A stretch of 62,820 nucleotides of DNA from Longimicrobium sp. (GTDB lineage: Bacteria; Gemmatimonadota; Gemmatimonadetes; Longimicrobiales; Longimicrobiaceae): assembly GCF_036388275.1 (NCBI RefSeq), contig NZ_DASVSF010000096.1:1-62820 (forward strand). The letters run 5' to 3'. Position 1 is the stretch's first letter. Each line of letters opens with the position of its first letter. This document shows, in pieces, positions 1 to 9,010 of the stretch. A program made the position numbers and the translations under genes. The notes beneath the pieces are model-generated. The model saw only the letters and a program-made list of their open reading frames with translations. It ran no database searches and was not told where the DNA came from.

Positions 1-30
1 CGCCGCGCGCGAATCCAATCGCGCGCGGCG
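1..30 (-). terminator. GC-rich hairpin downstream of the POT transporter
   Basis: A perfect 12-bp inverted repeat (CGCCGCGCGCGA / TCGCGCGCGGCG) with a 6-nt loop lies 24 bases beyond the stop codon of the minus-strand transporter. It is placed like an intrinsic terminator, but any U-tract would fall outside the window. Confidence 0.5.
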
Positions 31-54
31 CTTCTCGAACCCCGAGCGACAGGA

Positions 55-1662
55 TCAGTGCGCGCCCGCCGCTCCGCCCTCTTCGCGCATCATCCGCCGG
101 ATGGGAATGCTCAGCAGCGCCAGCACCGCCGCGGCGATGAACAGCGACGCCGTGGTCACCGTGAACAGGCGGGGCATCTGCTCCAGCTTCTCCGGGTCCA
201 CGTGGCCGCCCACCAGGCCGCCGATCAGCGTGCCCACGGAAGACGCCAGGAACCAGATTCCCATCATCTGCCCCACGAACTTGCGCGGCGACAGCTTGGT
301 CATCGACGACAGGCCCACCGGGCTCAGGCACAGCTCGCCGACGGTCTGGAAGAAGTAGCTGCCCACCAGCCACCAGGGCGAAACCAGCACCTGCCCGCCG
401 CCGGCCACCACCTTGTTGGCCGCGAAGATCATCATCAAGAAGCCCAGGCCGGCGAAGAACAGGCCCAGCGAGAACTTGCCGGGGCTGGAGAAGTCGCGGT
501 TGCGGCGGCCCAGGGTCAGCCAGAGCGCGGCGAACACCGGCGCCAGCGCGATGACGAAGAACGAGTTGATGGCCTGGAACCAGGTCGCAGGCATCTCCCA
601 GCCGCCGATGTTGCGGTCCGTGAAGTCGGCCGCGAACAGGTTCAGCGAGGTGGGCGCCTGCTCGAAGGCGCTCCAGAAGATCGCCGCGAAGATGAACAGC
701 ACCATGATCACCGCCACCCGCTTCACCTCGTCGCGATTCAGCTCGCCGAAGATGAAGATGTAGCCGAAGTAGACGGCCGCGGTGCCCACCAGCACGTACG
801 TCATGTATCCACCGATCGCCTGCGCGTTCAGGTGGATCGTCTTGGTGGCGCCCAGGATGAACACGATGGCGATGGCGATGCCGATGCCGCTGATGACGCC
901 CTTGACCGTGCGCTCCTGCCGGGCCTGCACCACCGGGTCCGGGTGGCGCGTGGGCTCGTTGCCGATGTCGCCCAGCGTCTTCTGCGCGCGCAGCCAGTAC
1001 CACAGCAGGCCCAAGAGCATGCCCACGCCCGCGGCCGTGAAGCCCGCGTGCCAGCCCACTTCCTCGCCCAGGTAGCCGGTGATCAGCTGGCCGGCGAAGG
1101 CACCCAGGTTGATGCCCATGTAGAAAACGCTGAACCCCGCGTCGCGCCGCGATCCGCCCTCGGGGTACAGGTCGCCCACGATCGCCGAGATGTTGGGCTT
1201 CAGCAGGCCGGTGCCGCAGACGATCAGCAGCAGGCCCAGGAAGAACATCGACTTGCCCAGCGTGCCCTCCCCGCCGAAGTACGACAGGCCGATGGAAAAG
1301 TGGCCCGCCGTGATCAGCGCCGCCCCCACGAAGATGGCGCGGCGCAGCCCCAGCAGCCGGTCGGCCACCCATCCGCCCGGCAGCGACGCCAGGTACACCA
1401 GCGAGCCGTAGATCCCCACGATGGCCGACGCCTCGCCGCGCTCGAAGCCGAAGCCCCCGCTGGTGACCGCCGCCGTCATGAACAGCACCAGCAGCGGGCG
1501 CAGGCCGTAGAACGAGAACCGCTCCCACATCTCGGTGAAGAACAGCGTCGACAGGCCGAGCGGATGCCCGAAGAACCGGGTGTCCTGCGAGGCGTGGCCG
1601 CGCATCGGGTCGTCGGCGAGGGTTCCGCCGCCGCCGTACTGGGGTGAGAGTCGCTTGCTCAT
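55..1662 (-). CDS. POT/PTR2-family proton-coupled oligopeptide transporter
   Basis: Inner-membrane MFS carrier that imports di/tripeptides with protons. The 535-residue protein has the POT ExxER motif (TEMWER, residues 43-48), the GGWVADRLLG loop between early helices, the PTR2 signature FSVFYMGINLGAF, and about 12-14 hydrophobic segments. The frame stays open far upstream, but similarity begins at the ATG at 1662 (MSKRLSPQ), so that start is used; the extra upstream reading overlaps the divergent phosphatase gene. Length is normal for the family. Substrate specificity cannot be read from the sequence. Confidence 0.93.
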   Translation of the reverse strand: MSKRLSPQYGGGGTLADDPMRGHASQDTRFFGHPLGLSTLFFTEMWERFSFYGLRPLLVLFMTAAVTSGGFGFERGEASAIVGIYGSLVYLASLPGGWVADRLLGLRRAIFVGAALITAGHFSIGLSYFGGEGTLGKSMFFLGLLLIVCGTGLLKPNISAIVGDLYPEGGSRRDAGFSVFYMGINLGAFAGQLITGYLGEEVGWHAGFTAAGVGMLLGLLWYWLRAQKTLGDIGNEPTRHPDPVVQARQERTVKGVISGIGIAIAIVFILGATKTIHLNAQAIGGYMTYVLVGTAAVYFGYIFIFGELNRDEVKRVAVIMVLFIFAAIFWSAFEQAPTSLNLFAADFTDRNIGGWEMPATWFQAINSFFVIALAPVFAALWLTLGRRNRDFSSPGKFSLGLFFAGLGFLMMIFAANKVVAGGGQVLVSPWWLVGSYFFQTVGELCLSPVGLSSMTKLSPRKFVGQMMGIWFLASSVGTLIGGLVGGHVDPEKLEQMPRLFTVTTASLFIAAAVLALLSIPIRRMMREEGGAAGAH

Positions 1663-1882
1663 GCCGAATCGCGTGGATGGGTGTGGGGCCGGGAAGCCGG
1701 ATAAACGTTCGTCCGACCGGCGGTGCGGCGATGGGCCGCAACTGACAGCGTGCGGACGTGCTTGCGTGTGGGCGGCGCAATGTACAGAATGCCCCCGCGC
1801 CGCGCCACCATGGGTGCGGTGCGGCCCCTTGCGGGCGGATTTGCGTACCGGCGGCGGCACCCGGGAGTTCCCTTTCGTGACG

Positions 1883-2695
1883 ATGGATACGGGGCCGTTC
1901 GCGGCCGAGCTGGCGGTGGCGCTGGATGCGGCGGCGGGCGCGGCGGCATTGATCACCGCGCGGGGCGGTGCGGCCGAGGTGCGCGAAAAGGGCAGGGCAG
2001 ACCTGGTGACGGCGGTGGACGAAGCTGCCGAGCGCCTGGTCGCGGAGCGCATCCTGGCCGCCTTTCCGGGCGACACCGTCGTGGGCGAGGAGCTGTCGTC
2101 GACCCACGTGCACAGGGGCCGGCGCTGGTACGTGGACCCGGTGGATGGAACGACGAACTTCGTCCACGGCCATCCGTTCGTGTGCACCAGCATCGGCTTC
2201 GCGGACGACGATGGCATGGCCGTAGCCGTCATCCACGCGCCGCTGCTGGGCGAAGTGTACCACGCCGCGCGCGGGGGCGGCGCTTTTCTGAACGGCGCGC
2301 CGATCCGCGTATCCGATGTGACGGACGCGCGGCGGGCACTGCTGGCGACGGGGTTTCCGTTCAAGAGCGGCAAGGGAAACCTTGACGCGTACATGCGGCT
2401 GGTGGCGGATGCGGTGCGCGGCACCCACGACGTCCGCCGGGCCGGCAGCGCGGCGCTGGACCTGGCGTTCGTGGCCGCGGGAAAGGTGGAAGGCTTCTTC
2501 GAGGTGGGCCTGTCGCCATGGGACGTGGCCGCGGGAATGCTGCTGGTGCACGAGGCCGGGGGACGCGTCACCGGCTGGCCGGGTGATGCTCACGAGCCGC
2601 TGGTCACCGGCCGCGCCCTGGCGAGCAACGGCGCGATCCACGGCTGGCTGTCGGCGCTGGCGGCGGCGCACGTGGAGGCGATCGGCCGGGCATAG
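1883..2695 (+). CDS. Inositol monophosphatase family protein
   Basis: Mg-dependent sugar/inositol phosphate phosphatase of the SuhB/IMPase family, 270 residues. The metal-binding acidic cluster is visible as GEELSS (about residue 68), DPVDGTTNF (85-93) and the C-terminal WDVAAG (213-218). The ATG at 1883 is chosen because family similarity begins just after it; an in-frame GTG lies two codons upstream. It is divergent from the POT transporter, with roughly 220 bases between start codons. The true substrate (inositol-1-P, histidinol-P, PAP or another) is not resolved by these motifs. Confidence 0.9.
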   Translation: MDTGPFAAELAVALDAAAGAAALITARGGAAEVREKGRADLVTAVDEAAERLVAERILAAFPGDTVVGEELSSTHVHRGRRWYVDPVDGTTNFVHGHPFVCTSIGFADDDGMAVAVIHAPLLGEVYHAARGGGAFLNGAPIRVSDVTDARRALLATGFPFKSGKGNLDAYMRLVADAVRGTHDVRRAGSAALDLAFVAAGKVEGFFEVGLSPWDVAAGMLLVHEAGGRVTGWPGDAHEPLVTGRALASNGAIHGWLSALAAAHVEAIGRA

Positions 2696-2786
2696 CAGCG
2701 CCCGTCCCGCTCCGGCACCTCTCGTGCATCGGTGGCTTGTGGACCGCGCCGCTACACGCGGCCACACCAACGCGGAGAGAACGACA

Positions 2787-2996
2787 ATGTCGGCTTTCGG
2801 AACGTACCTCGTGGGATTCGTGATCTTCGTGATCGGCCTGGCGTTCATCGCGCACCTGCTGGATGTGCCCACGATGTGGATTGGCGCTGGCGTGATCGTG
2901 ATGATCGGCATTGGCATCATATCCGCCACCAGCCGCACCAAGCCGCGCGACCCGCAGCAGCCGCCATCCGGCGGGCCGCCGCCGCCGCGGTACTGA
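2787..2996 (+). CDS. Small two-helix membrane protein, unknown function
   Basis: A 69-residue protein with two strongly hydrophobic stretches (about residues 6-24 and 30-47) and a hydrophilic, proline-rich tail ending PPPPRY. An ATG follows a GAGAGAACGACA leader with a plausible Shine-Dalgarno sequence. I recognise no family. It sits between the IMPase and OsmC genes and is followed immediately by a terminator, so it probably ends its own transcription unit. Small proteins of this shape are often membrane or envelope stress components, but nothing here specifies a role. Confidence 0.7.
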   Translation: MSAFGTYLVGFVIFVIGLAFIAHLLDVPTMWIGAGVIVMIGIGIISATSRTKPRDPQQPPSGGPPPPRY

Positions 2997-3017
2997 GCGG
3001 ACCGGTATTCGCGGCGC

Positions 3018-3052
3018 CGCCCGCCCCGCCCCGCGCCGGGGCGGGCGTTTTT
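3018..3052 (+). terminator. Intrinsic terminator after the small membrane protein
   Basis: An 11-bp stem CGCCCGCCCCG / CGGGGCGGGCG with an 8-nt loop is followed by TTTTT, 22 bases after the stop at 2996. It separates the small membrane protein from osmC. Confidence 0.8.
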
Positions 3053-3077
3053 CCGTTATTGCTTTCGAGAGACCGAG

Positions 3078-3506
3078 ATGCCCGAGGGAGTGCCCGCGGA
3101 GTACCCGATCGAGGTGGTGTGGGAGGGCGGCATGCGTTACCGCGGCGGGCGCGCCGGCGGGGCGACGCTCACGGTGGACGGTGACGCGCAGGCGGCGCCC
3201 AGCCCGGTGGACGCGCTGGTGATCGCGCTCGCCTCCTGTTCCGCCATCGACGTGGTGGATTACTTGGAGAAGCGCCGCACGCCCGCGTCGTCGCTGTCGG
3301 TTTCGGTGCGCTTCTCCCGCGCGCCCAATCCGCCGCGCCGGCTGACGGAGGCCGTGCTCACCTATCGCCTCGCGTCCGATTCGCCCCGCGAACACGTGGA
3401 GCGCGCGGTGCAGCTCTCGTTCGAGAAGTACTGTTCCGTCGCAGGCTCGCTGGCGCCCGACACGCGGCTGGACTACGAGATCGAGCTGAGCCCCGCCGCC
3501 GGCTGA
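3078..3506 (+). CDS. OsmC-family peroxide-handling protein
   Basis: A 142-residue cytoplasmic protein of the OsmC/Ohr superfamily, which reduces organic peroxides using a pair of cysteines. The expected elements are present: an N-terminal beta sheet, the helix PSPVDALVIALASCSAID with Cys54, and the second Cys119 in FEKYCSVAGSL. The GAGAGACCGAG leader places a ribosome site before the ATG. It is of the general OsmC (YhfA-like) type rather than clear Ohr. It stands just after a terminator, so it probably has its own promoter in the short gap upstream. Confidence 0.88.
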   Translation: MPEGVPAEYPIEVVWEGGMRYRGGRAGGATLTVDGDAQAAPSPVDALVIALASCSAIDVVDYLEKRRTPASSLSVSVRFSRAPNPPRRLTEAVLTYRLASDSPREHVERAVQLSFEKYCSVAGSLAPDTRLDYEIELSPAAG

Positions 3507-3560
3507 CTCATCGACCGGGTCTCGGCGATCCGGCGAGCCGTCTCCTCATCCCATCCGCCC

Positions 3561-5309
3561 GTGGCCGCCCCGCCCGTCATTCGCTTCGATTCGCTGGATC
3601 CGCAGCGCGGCGCGCGTTCCCTGCGCTTCGCGGATTTTCAGCGCGTCCTCCGGGCGGAGACCGTCGACGAGGTGCGGCCGGTTCTCGCCGCCGTCCAGCG
3701 CGCGGTGGACGCGGGCCTGCACGCCGCCGGATTCGTGGCGTACGAGGCCGCGCCCGCGTTCGACCCCGCCCTCGTCACCCGCCCGCCCGATCCGCGCCTT
3801 CCCCTCGCCTGGTTCGCCCTCTACGCCCGGCGCGAAGAGGTGAAGCCGGCGTTCGGTGACGCGGCGGACGTGGATCTAGGTCCGTGGCGGATGGACATTT
3901 CGGAGGACGAATATCGCGATCGGATCGAACGCATCCGCTTCCTGATCGCGGCCGGCGACACCTACCAGGTGAACTTCACCGCCCGGCTGCGTGCGGACGT
4001 TCGAGGAGACGATCTGGCCTTCTACGAGCGTCTCTGCCTGGCGCAGCGCTCCGCGTTCTGCGCGTTCCTGCGGCTGGACGGCTTCTCCATCCTGTCCGCG
4101 TCGCCCGAGCTGTTCTTTCACGCCACGGCTAGCGACCTGGAGCTTCGGCCGATGAAGGGAACCCGGCCGCGCGGCAGGTGGCCGGACGAGGACCGCGCGC
4201 TCGCCGCGGAGCTGGCTGCCTCGCCCAAGGACCGCGCCGAGAACCTGATGATCGTCGACCTGCTGCGGAACGACGCCGGCCGGGTGGCCGAGTTCGGCAG
4301 CGTGCGCGTGGAGCGGATGTTTCAGCCCGAGCGATACGAGACGGTGCATCAGCTTACCTCCACCGTACGCGCACGGCTGCGGCCCGGCGCGGGGCTCCCG
4401 GAGATCTTCGGCGCGCTGTTTCCCTGCGGATCCGTAACTGGCGCGCCCAAGGTGCGGACGATGGAGATCATCGCCGAGCTGGAGGATGCGCTCCGTGGCG
4501 TGTACTGCGGCGCCATCGGCTTCGCGTCGCCCGGGGAGTCGGCGTTCAGTGTGGCGATCCGCACGCTGGTGCTCGATCACGCCACCGGTGAGGTGGAACT
4601 GGGTGTCGGCAGCGGGGTGACGTTCGATTCCGACGCATCCGCCGAATACCGCGAGTGCCTGGCGAAGGCCGCTTTCGCCCGCCGCGCGCCCGCCGGGTTC
4701 GACCTGCTCGAAACGCTGCTGTGGGAGCCGGACGGCGGATGGTACCTGCTGGACGGCCATCTCGATCGGCTCGCCGGCTCCGCGGAGTACTTCGACTTCC
4801 CGTTCGATCGCGAGGCGGTGATCCAGTCCCTGGCCCGCGCCGCGGGTACGTTCACGAGTCGCCCGATGCGGTCTCGCCTGACGCTCGCCCGCGACGGGCT
4901 GATTACCGTCGAAAGCGCGCCGCTGGAGTCATCACCCGAGCCCGTCCGCGTTTCGATTGCGCTGGAGCCGGTCGACAGCCACGATCCGCTGCTGTACCAC
5001 AAGACCACGAGCCGCGCGTTGTACGAGAGCCGAGCGGCCACGCGACCCGACTGCGAAGACGTGCTGCTGGTGAACGAGCGCGGCGAGATCACCGAATGCA
5101 CGATCGCGAACCTCATCGTCCGCATCGGTGGCGCGCTTTGGACGCCCCCGCTGGAGAGCGGCCTGCTTCCCGGCGTATTGCGCGCGGAGTTGCTGGCGCG
5201 CGGCGAGATCCGCGAGCGCGTCATCCGCCCGGACGACCTCGTCCGCGCCGAGGAAATCTGGCTGATCAACTCCGTCCGCCGCTGGCGCCGGGCGGCCCTT
5301 GTCCCGTAA
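3561..5309 (+). CDS. pabB: Fused aminodeoxychorismate synthase component I / aminodeoxychorismate lyase (PabB-PabC)
   Basis: Folate-pathway fusion protein of 582 residues. The N-terminal chorismate-binding domain (about residues 10-360) shows AGDTYQVNFTARL, SASPELFF, MKGTRPRG, DLLRND and GAPKVRTMEII. The C-terminal class-IV PLP domain (about 375-580) has a short helix ETLLWE, the likely PLP lysine at K481 (YHKTT), and the ECTIANL/LLPGVLR motifs of 4-amino-4-deoxychorismate lyase. Such PabBC fusions make p-aminobenzoate from chorismate; the glutamine amidotransferase PabA is not in the window. Translation starts at GTG 3561. A short lipoprotein gene follows after 14 bases. Confidence 0.92.
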   Translation: MAAPPVIRFDSLDPQRGARSLRFADFQRVLRAETVDEVRPVLAAVQRAVDAGLHAAGFVAYEAAPAFDPALVTRPPDPRLPLAWFALYARREEVKPAFGDAADVDLGPWRMDISEDEYRDRIERIRFLIAAGDTYQVNFTARLRADVRGDDLAFYERLCLAQRSAFCAFLRLDGFSILSASPELFFHATASDLELRPMKGTRPRGRWPDEDRALAAELAASPKDRAENLMIVDLLRNDAGRVAEFGSVRVERMFQPERYETVHQLTSTVRARLRPGAGLPEIFGALFPCGSVTGAPKVRTMEIIAELEDALRGVYCGAIGFASPGESAFSVAIRTLVLDHATGEVELGVGSGVTFDSDASAEYRECLAKAAFARRAPAGFDLLETLLWEPDGGWYLLDGHLDRLAGSAEYFDFPFDREAVIQSLARAAGTFTSRPMRSRLTLARDGLITVESAPLESSPEPVRVSIALEPVDSHDPLLYHKTTSRALYESRAATRPDCEDVLLVNERGEITECTIANLIVRIGGALWTPPLESGLLPGVLRAELLARGEIRERVIRPDDLVRAEEIWLINSVRRWRRAALVP

Positions 5310-5323
5310 CGCAGGAGACGCCC

Positions 5324-5803
5324 ATGGCTGAACGACGTGCGGTTCTTCCATTTCTCATCGGCTTCACCGTGCTGGCCGGTGCCGCCGCTTGCATCCCCAT
5401 CCCCAATACCGTGACGCTCTCTCCGGCCATCGAGGGGCGGTACATTCACGATGACCGTACCCCGATCCCGGGCGCGCGGGTTCTGCTCTCCACCGCGGAC
5501 AACGACTCCACGTGCGCCCGCCCCGCCGTGAGCGCCGTCACGGACGGGGAGGGCCGCTTTCAACTGGCGGCGACCACGCGGAGGGAACAGGTGATCCTGG
5601 TGATCCCAAACTTCGATCGCATGTTCTGCTATCAGATCTGCGGAGGCAGATCGGAGCCTCTCCATCGCGCCGAGCGCAGGTGCGAGATGCACTCGGTGGA
5701 CGCGAGCCAGGAGGTGCGCTGCGTGGAGTACCCGGCGTCCGCACAACGGGACAGCGTCCGTCTTGCCTGCTACCAGACCGCACGAGAGAACGACGAAGCC
5801 TGA
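5324..5803 (+). CDS. Secreted/lipoprotein-like protein with a carboxypeptidase-regulatory-like fold
   Basis: A 159-residue protein with an N-terminal hydrophobic segment ending GAAAC (Cys about 23), which is an imperfect lipobox. After it comes an Ig-like stretch resembling the carboxypeptidase regulatory domain: GRYIHDDRTPIPGARVLLST followed by TDGEGRFQL. Several cysteines (CARPA, CYQIC, CEMHS, CVEY, CYQT) suggest disulphides outside the cytoplasm. It lies 14 bases after pabBC and may be cotranscribed with it. The function is unknown; the fold assignment rests on the GxV(x)GATV-like and DGxGxF patterns only. Confidence 0.7.
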   Translation: MAERRAVLPFLIGFTVLAGAAACIPIPNTVTLSPAIEGRYIHDDRTPIPGARVLLSTADNDSTCARPAVSAVTDGEGRFQLAATTRREQVILVIPNFDRMFCYQICGGRSEPLHRAERRCEMHSVDASQEVRCVEYPASAQRDSVRLACYQTARENDEA

Positions 5804-5898
5804 TCCACGCGGCCGCCGTGGTCGCGTAAGTACGCGCGGCAATGTAAGTTTGGCCCGGTTTCCAACTCGCATCACCGATCCCGGGCCGCCGCGCAGAC

Positions 5899-8073
5899 AT
5901 GTCCGCTCGCTTCACGTTCCTGATCGCCCTCCCCCTGCTCACGGCTCTGCTCGCCCCGGCGGACGCGCGCGCGCAGACGGCGCCGGACTCCGTTACGGTT
6001 TCCCTCACCGTCACCTCCGGCGGCAACCCCATCTCCGCCGCGGAGGTGCGGGTCGAGAGCCGCTCGTGGCGAACGGACCCGGCCGGGCGCGCAGATCTTC
6101 GCCTGCTCCCCGGCCGCCACCGCCTGAACGTTTCCGCCGAAGCCCTCGAGCCCGCGTCGGTGGCCATCAACACCCATCGCGACACGACCATAACCGTCGC
6201 CCTCGCCCCGGCCGAGGACGAGCACGAACACGAGGCCGAAGAGCTGGAGGCGGTGATCGTGACCGCCACCCGCAGTGAGCAGCGCATCGAGGATGCGCCG
6301 GTTCGCGTGGAGGTGCTGGCGCGCGAGGAGGTGGAGGAGAAGATGATGATGACGCCCGGCGACGTTTCGATGATGCTCAACGAAACGAGCGGGCTGCGGG
6401 TGCAGACCACCTCGCCTTCGCTGGGCGGCGCCAACGTCCGGGTGCAGGGGCTGCGCGGGCGGTACACGCAGGTGCTCTCGGACGGGCTGCCGCTGTACGG
6501 GGGCCAGAGCGGGTCGCTGGGCCTGCTGCAGATTCCGCCGATGGACCTGGGGCAGGTGGAGGTGATCAAGGGCGCGGCGTCGGCGCTGTACGGCGCGTCC
6601 GCGCTTGGCGGCGTGGTGAACCTCGTTTCGCGCCGCCCGGCGGACGATCGCGAGCTCCTGCTGAACGCCACCACGCTGGGCGGGGCGGATGCGGTGCTCT
6701 GGTCGTCCGGCGCGCTGAGCGGTCGCTGGGGCTACACCTTCCTGGGCGGGGCGCACGGGCAGCGGACGGCGGACGTGGACGGCGACCGCTGGGCAGATCT
6801 TCCCTCGTACGCCCGCGGCGTGGTGCGCCCGCGGCTGTTCTGGGACGACGGGCAGGGCCGCTCGCTCTTCGTCACCGTCGGCGCGACGGCCGAGGACCGA
6901 AACGGTGGCGGGGAGATCCCCGGCGGGGCGCGCTTCGCCGAAGAGCTGCGCACGCGCCGGGCAGACGCGGGCCTCGTCGCCCGCTGGCTCACCGGTGGCG
7001 CCCTGCTGAACGTCCGCGCGTCGGCGATGGGGCAGCGGCACGACCACCGCTTCGGCGAGGTGCGCGAGCGCGACCGGCACGCCACCTGGTTCGGCGAGGG
7101 ATCGGCGGCGTGGACGCGGGGCGCGCACACGCTCGTCGTGGGCGCGGCCCTGCAGCGCGAGGCGTACGCCGCGCGCGACGTGCCCGGCTTCGACTACACG
7201 TTCGCCATCCCCTCCCTGTTCGCGCAGGACGACTGGCACCCTGCCGAGTGGCTCGGCGTAACGGCCAGCGGCCGCGTGGACCGGCACAGCGAGTATGGCA
7301 CCTTCGTCAGCCCGCGCGTCTCCGCGCTGGTGCGTCCAGGCGCGGGGTGGAACGTCCGCGCGTCCGCGGGCGGCGGCTACTACGCGCCGACGCCGTTCAC
7401 GGAAGAGACGGAGGCGATCGGCCTGGCGCCCCTGCGGCCGCTGGAGGGGTTGAAGGCCGAGCGAGCCCGGGGCGCCTCGCTGGACGTCGGCCGGACGCTC
7501 GGCGACCTGGAGCTGAACGCGAGCGTGTTCGGGTCCGTCGTCGACGATGCGCTTCAGCTCGTGGTCCCGGAGCTGACGACGGACCTGGGGCTGGTGAACG
7601 TCCCCGGCGAAACCCGCACGTGGGGAACGGAGGCGCTGCTGCGGTACCATCGCGAGCCGTGGCACGTAACGGCCACGCACACCTACGTGCGCGCCACCGA
7701 GCCGCAGTTCCGGACGAGCGAACGGCGCACTGTGCCGCTCACACCGCGGCACCAGTCGGGGCTGGTGGCCATGTGGGAAGCGGAGGGGCGGGGAAGGCTC
7801 GGGCTGGAGCTGTACTACACGGGTCTGCAGTCGCTGGAGGACAACCCGTATCGCGACCAGAGCCGGCCGTACCTGGTCGTCGGGATGCTGGCGGAGCGCA
7901 CAATCGGCCGTGCGCGCGTGTTCGTGAACGGCGAGAACCTGCTGGATGCGCGGCAGACGCGGTGGCAGCCGCTCGTGCTCCCCGCGCGCTCCGCCGAGCG
8001 CCGCTGGACGACGGACGCCTGGGCGCCGCTGGAGGGCCGCGTCATCAACGCGGGCGTGCGGCTCTCCTGGTAG
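5899..8073 (+). CDS. TonB-dependent outer-membrane receptor
   Basis: A 724-residue receptor with a signal peptide (residues 1-25, ending ADARAQ), an N-terminal carboxypeptidase-regulatory-like domain (about 30-105), an acidic/histidine linker DEHEHEAEE, a TonB-box-like EAVIVTA (116-122), a plug domain (about 130-240: VRVQGLRGRYTQVLSDGLPLYG, EVIKGAASALYGASALGGVVNLV) and a long beta-barrel finishing GVRLSW with the usual terminal aromatic. It imports an unidentified ligand, possibly a metal or siderophore. The plug resembles BtuB/FepA-type receptors rather than SusC. The histidine-rich linker hints at metal binding, but that is inference. Confidence 0.92.
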   Translation: MSARFTFLIALPLLTALLAPADARAQTAPDSVTVSLTVTSGGNPISAAEVRVESRSWRTDPAGRADLRLLPGRHRLNVSAEALEPASVAINTHRDTTITVALAPAEDEHEHEAEELEAVIVTATRSEQRIEDAPVRVEVLAREEVEEKMMMTPGDVSMMLNETSGLRVQTTSPSLGGANVRVQGLRGRYTQVLSDGLPLYGGQSGSLGLLQIPPMDLGQVEVIKGAASALYGASALGGVVNLVSRRPADDRELLLNATTLGGADAVLWSSGALSGRWGYTFLGGAHGQRTADVDGDRWADLPSYARGVVRPRLFWDDGQGRSLFVTVGATAEDRNGGGEIPGGARFAEELRTRRADAGLVARWLTGGALLNVRASAMGQRHDHRFGEVRERDRHATWFGEGSAAWTRGAHTLVVGAALQREAYAARDVPGFDYTFAIPSLFAQDDWHPAEWLGVTASGRVDRHSEYGTFVSPRVSALVRPGAGWNVRASAGGGYYAPTPFTEETEAIGLAPLRPLEGLKAERARGASLDVGRTLGDLELNASVFGSVVDDALQLVVPELTTDLGLVNVPGETRTWGTEALLRYHREPWHVTATHTYVRATEPQFRTSERRTVPLTPRHQSGLVAMWEAEGRGRLGLELYYTGLQSLEDNPYRDQSRPYLVVGMLAERTIGRARVFVNGENLLDARQTRWQPLVLPARSAERRWTTDAWAPLEGRVINAGVRLSW

Positions 8074-8107
8074 GAGCCCTCACCCGGCCGCGCTGACACG
8101 CGTGCCA

Positions 8108-8136
8108 CCCTCTCCCACAAACAGCGTGGGAGAGGG
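8108..8136 (+). terminator. Hairpin after the TonB receptor
   Basis: An 11-bp stem CCCTCTCCCAC / GTGGGAGAGGG with a 7-nt loop, 35 bases after the receptor stop. There is no U-tract, so termination is likely but not certain. Confidence 0.5.
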
Positions 8137-8168
8137 GGTACACTTCGAAACTTCGGTGCGCACGAAAG

Positions 8169-8420
8169 CCTGTCATCCTGAGGCCCAGGCGCGCCGCAGC
8201 TGCCCGTAGCACGACCGTCGCGGGCCGAAGGATCTAGCCTGAACCACGAATCAGCCCGGGCGCGGCAGCGGGCACACAGCCTGGGCCTCGGACGTGGGCG
8301 AGCCACGCCTCGCGGCCGGAAGCCACGGGAATGGCGCGCCCTCGGGGCTGCACGGGCGAATGAATTCGCTGCAACAACCACACGAAGTCCACCTTCGTGG
8401 ACTACAAGCTTTTGTGTGGT
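8169..8420 (+). repeat. Composite dispersed repeat, copy A (REP-like end at 8356-8420)
   Basis: The left end reads CCTGTCATCCTGAGGCCC and shares GAAGGATCTAGCCTGAA and GGGCGCGGCAGCG with copy B at 13728. The middle is variable. The right end holds two palindromes: GCGAATGAATTCGC (8356-8369) and AGTCCACCTTCGTGGACT (8386-8403). The second is enclosed by an outer CCACACGAA / TTTGTGTGG stem. The same right end recurs at 13891, 14204, 14833 (inverted) and 16165 (inverted). Confidence 0.85.
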
Positions 8421-8683
8421 GATTGGGTGGGTGGCGCGACCTGGTAGAGCAGGGCCGGGTGAGCCGGATGGAATGGTGCGCTTCGGTTGGTGTGTGGCGG
8501 ATCCCTCGGTCGCTGCGGTCGGCGGTGCACCCTCAGGGTTGGCCGTGGCCGCTCCGTCGGGATGACACTCGCGCTCCGGCTGGTGAGGTGCGCGTGCGGT
8601 TGATGCCCCGCCACGCGCCAGCCGCGGGTTCACCCGCTCCCGCGGGGGGCGTCGGATCGGAACCACCGGTGGGATAGACGACG
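8421..8683. other. Non-coding region with a degraded repeat
   Basis: No convincing gene. The segment around 8500-8570 (GGATCCCTCGGTCGCTGCGG ... CGGGATGACA) looks like the inverse of the GTCATCCTGAG...GAAGGATC type of dispersed repeat seen at 8169 and 13728, but much diverged. Confidence 0.4.
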
Positions 8684-8717
8684 AAACGCCCGGACCGCTT
8701 GCGCGATCCGGGCGTTT
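8684..8717 (-). terminator. Terminator of the first tRNA cluster
   Basis: Stem AAACGCCCGGA / TCCGGGCGTTT (11 bp, 12-nt loop), six bases beyond the 3' end of tRNA-Gln on the minus strand. The stem itself supplies the T-rich end. It would also stop plus-strand read-through. Confidence 0.8.
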
Positions 8718-8722
8718 GGGAG

Positions 8723-8795
8723 TTGCCCCTCCAGGGCTCGAACCTGGACTCTTCTGATCCAGAGTCAGACGTGTTGCCAGTTACACCAAGGGGCA
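8723..8795 (-). tRNA. tRNA-Gln(CTG)
   Basis: Complete cloverleaf with 7-bp acceptor TGCCCCT/AGGGGCA, anticodon loop CTCTGGA and T-arm GGTTCGAGCC. CCA is not encoded. It is the last gene of the nine-tRNA minus-strand cluster. Confidence 0.95.
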
Positions 8796-8829
8796 GCATG
8801 CCGAACCGAACCAACCATCCCGACGAGAG

Positions 8830-8903
8830 CGCCCACTCCAGGACTCGAACCTGGGACCCTCTGATTAACAGTCAGATGCTCTAACCAACTGAGCTAAGTG
8901 GGC
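8830..8903 (-). tRNA. tRNA-Asn(GTT)
   Basis: Acceptor GCCCACT, anticodon loop CTGTTAA between TCTGA/TCAGA, T-loop TTCGAGT, discriminator G. CCA not encoded. Confidence 0.96.
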
Positions 8904-8917
8904 TTACCGACCTACAG

Positions 8918-8990
8918 AGCGGGCAACCAGATTCGAACTGGCGACCTCAACCTTGGCAAGGTTGCGCTCTACCAACTGAGCTATGCCCGC
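8918..8990 (-). tRNA. tRNA-Gly(GCC), copy 1
   Basis: Acceptor GCGGGCA, anticodon loop TTGCCAA, T-loop TTCGAAT, discriminator U. Identical over its full length to the plus-strand copy at 27120. Confidence 0.96.
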
Positions 8991-9010
8991 ACTCCGTACT
9001 ACACCAGCAG

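Noticed and set aside
1663..2571. Long upstream extension of the POT transporter frame
   Set aside because: It is antisense to the inositol-phosphatase gene, low-complexity (Ser/Ala/Pro/Arg) and without similarity; typical of high-GC DNA with few stops.
5804..5898. Cobalamin riboswitch before the TonB receptor
   Set aside because: The gap is under 100 bases and lacks the B12-box sequence.
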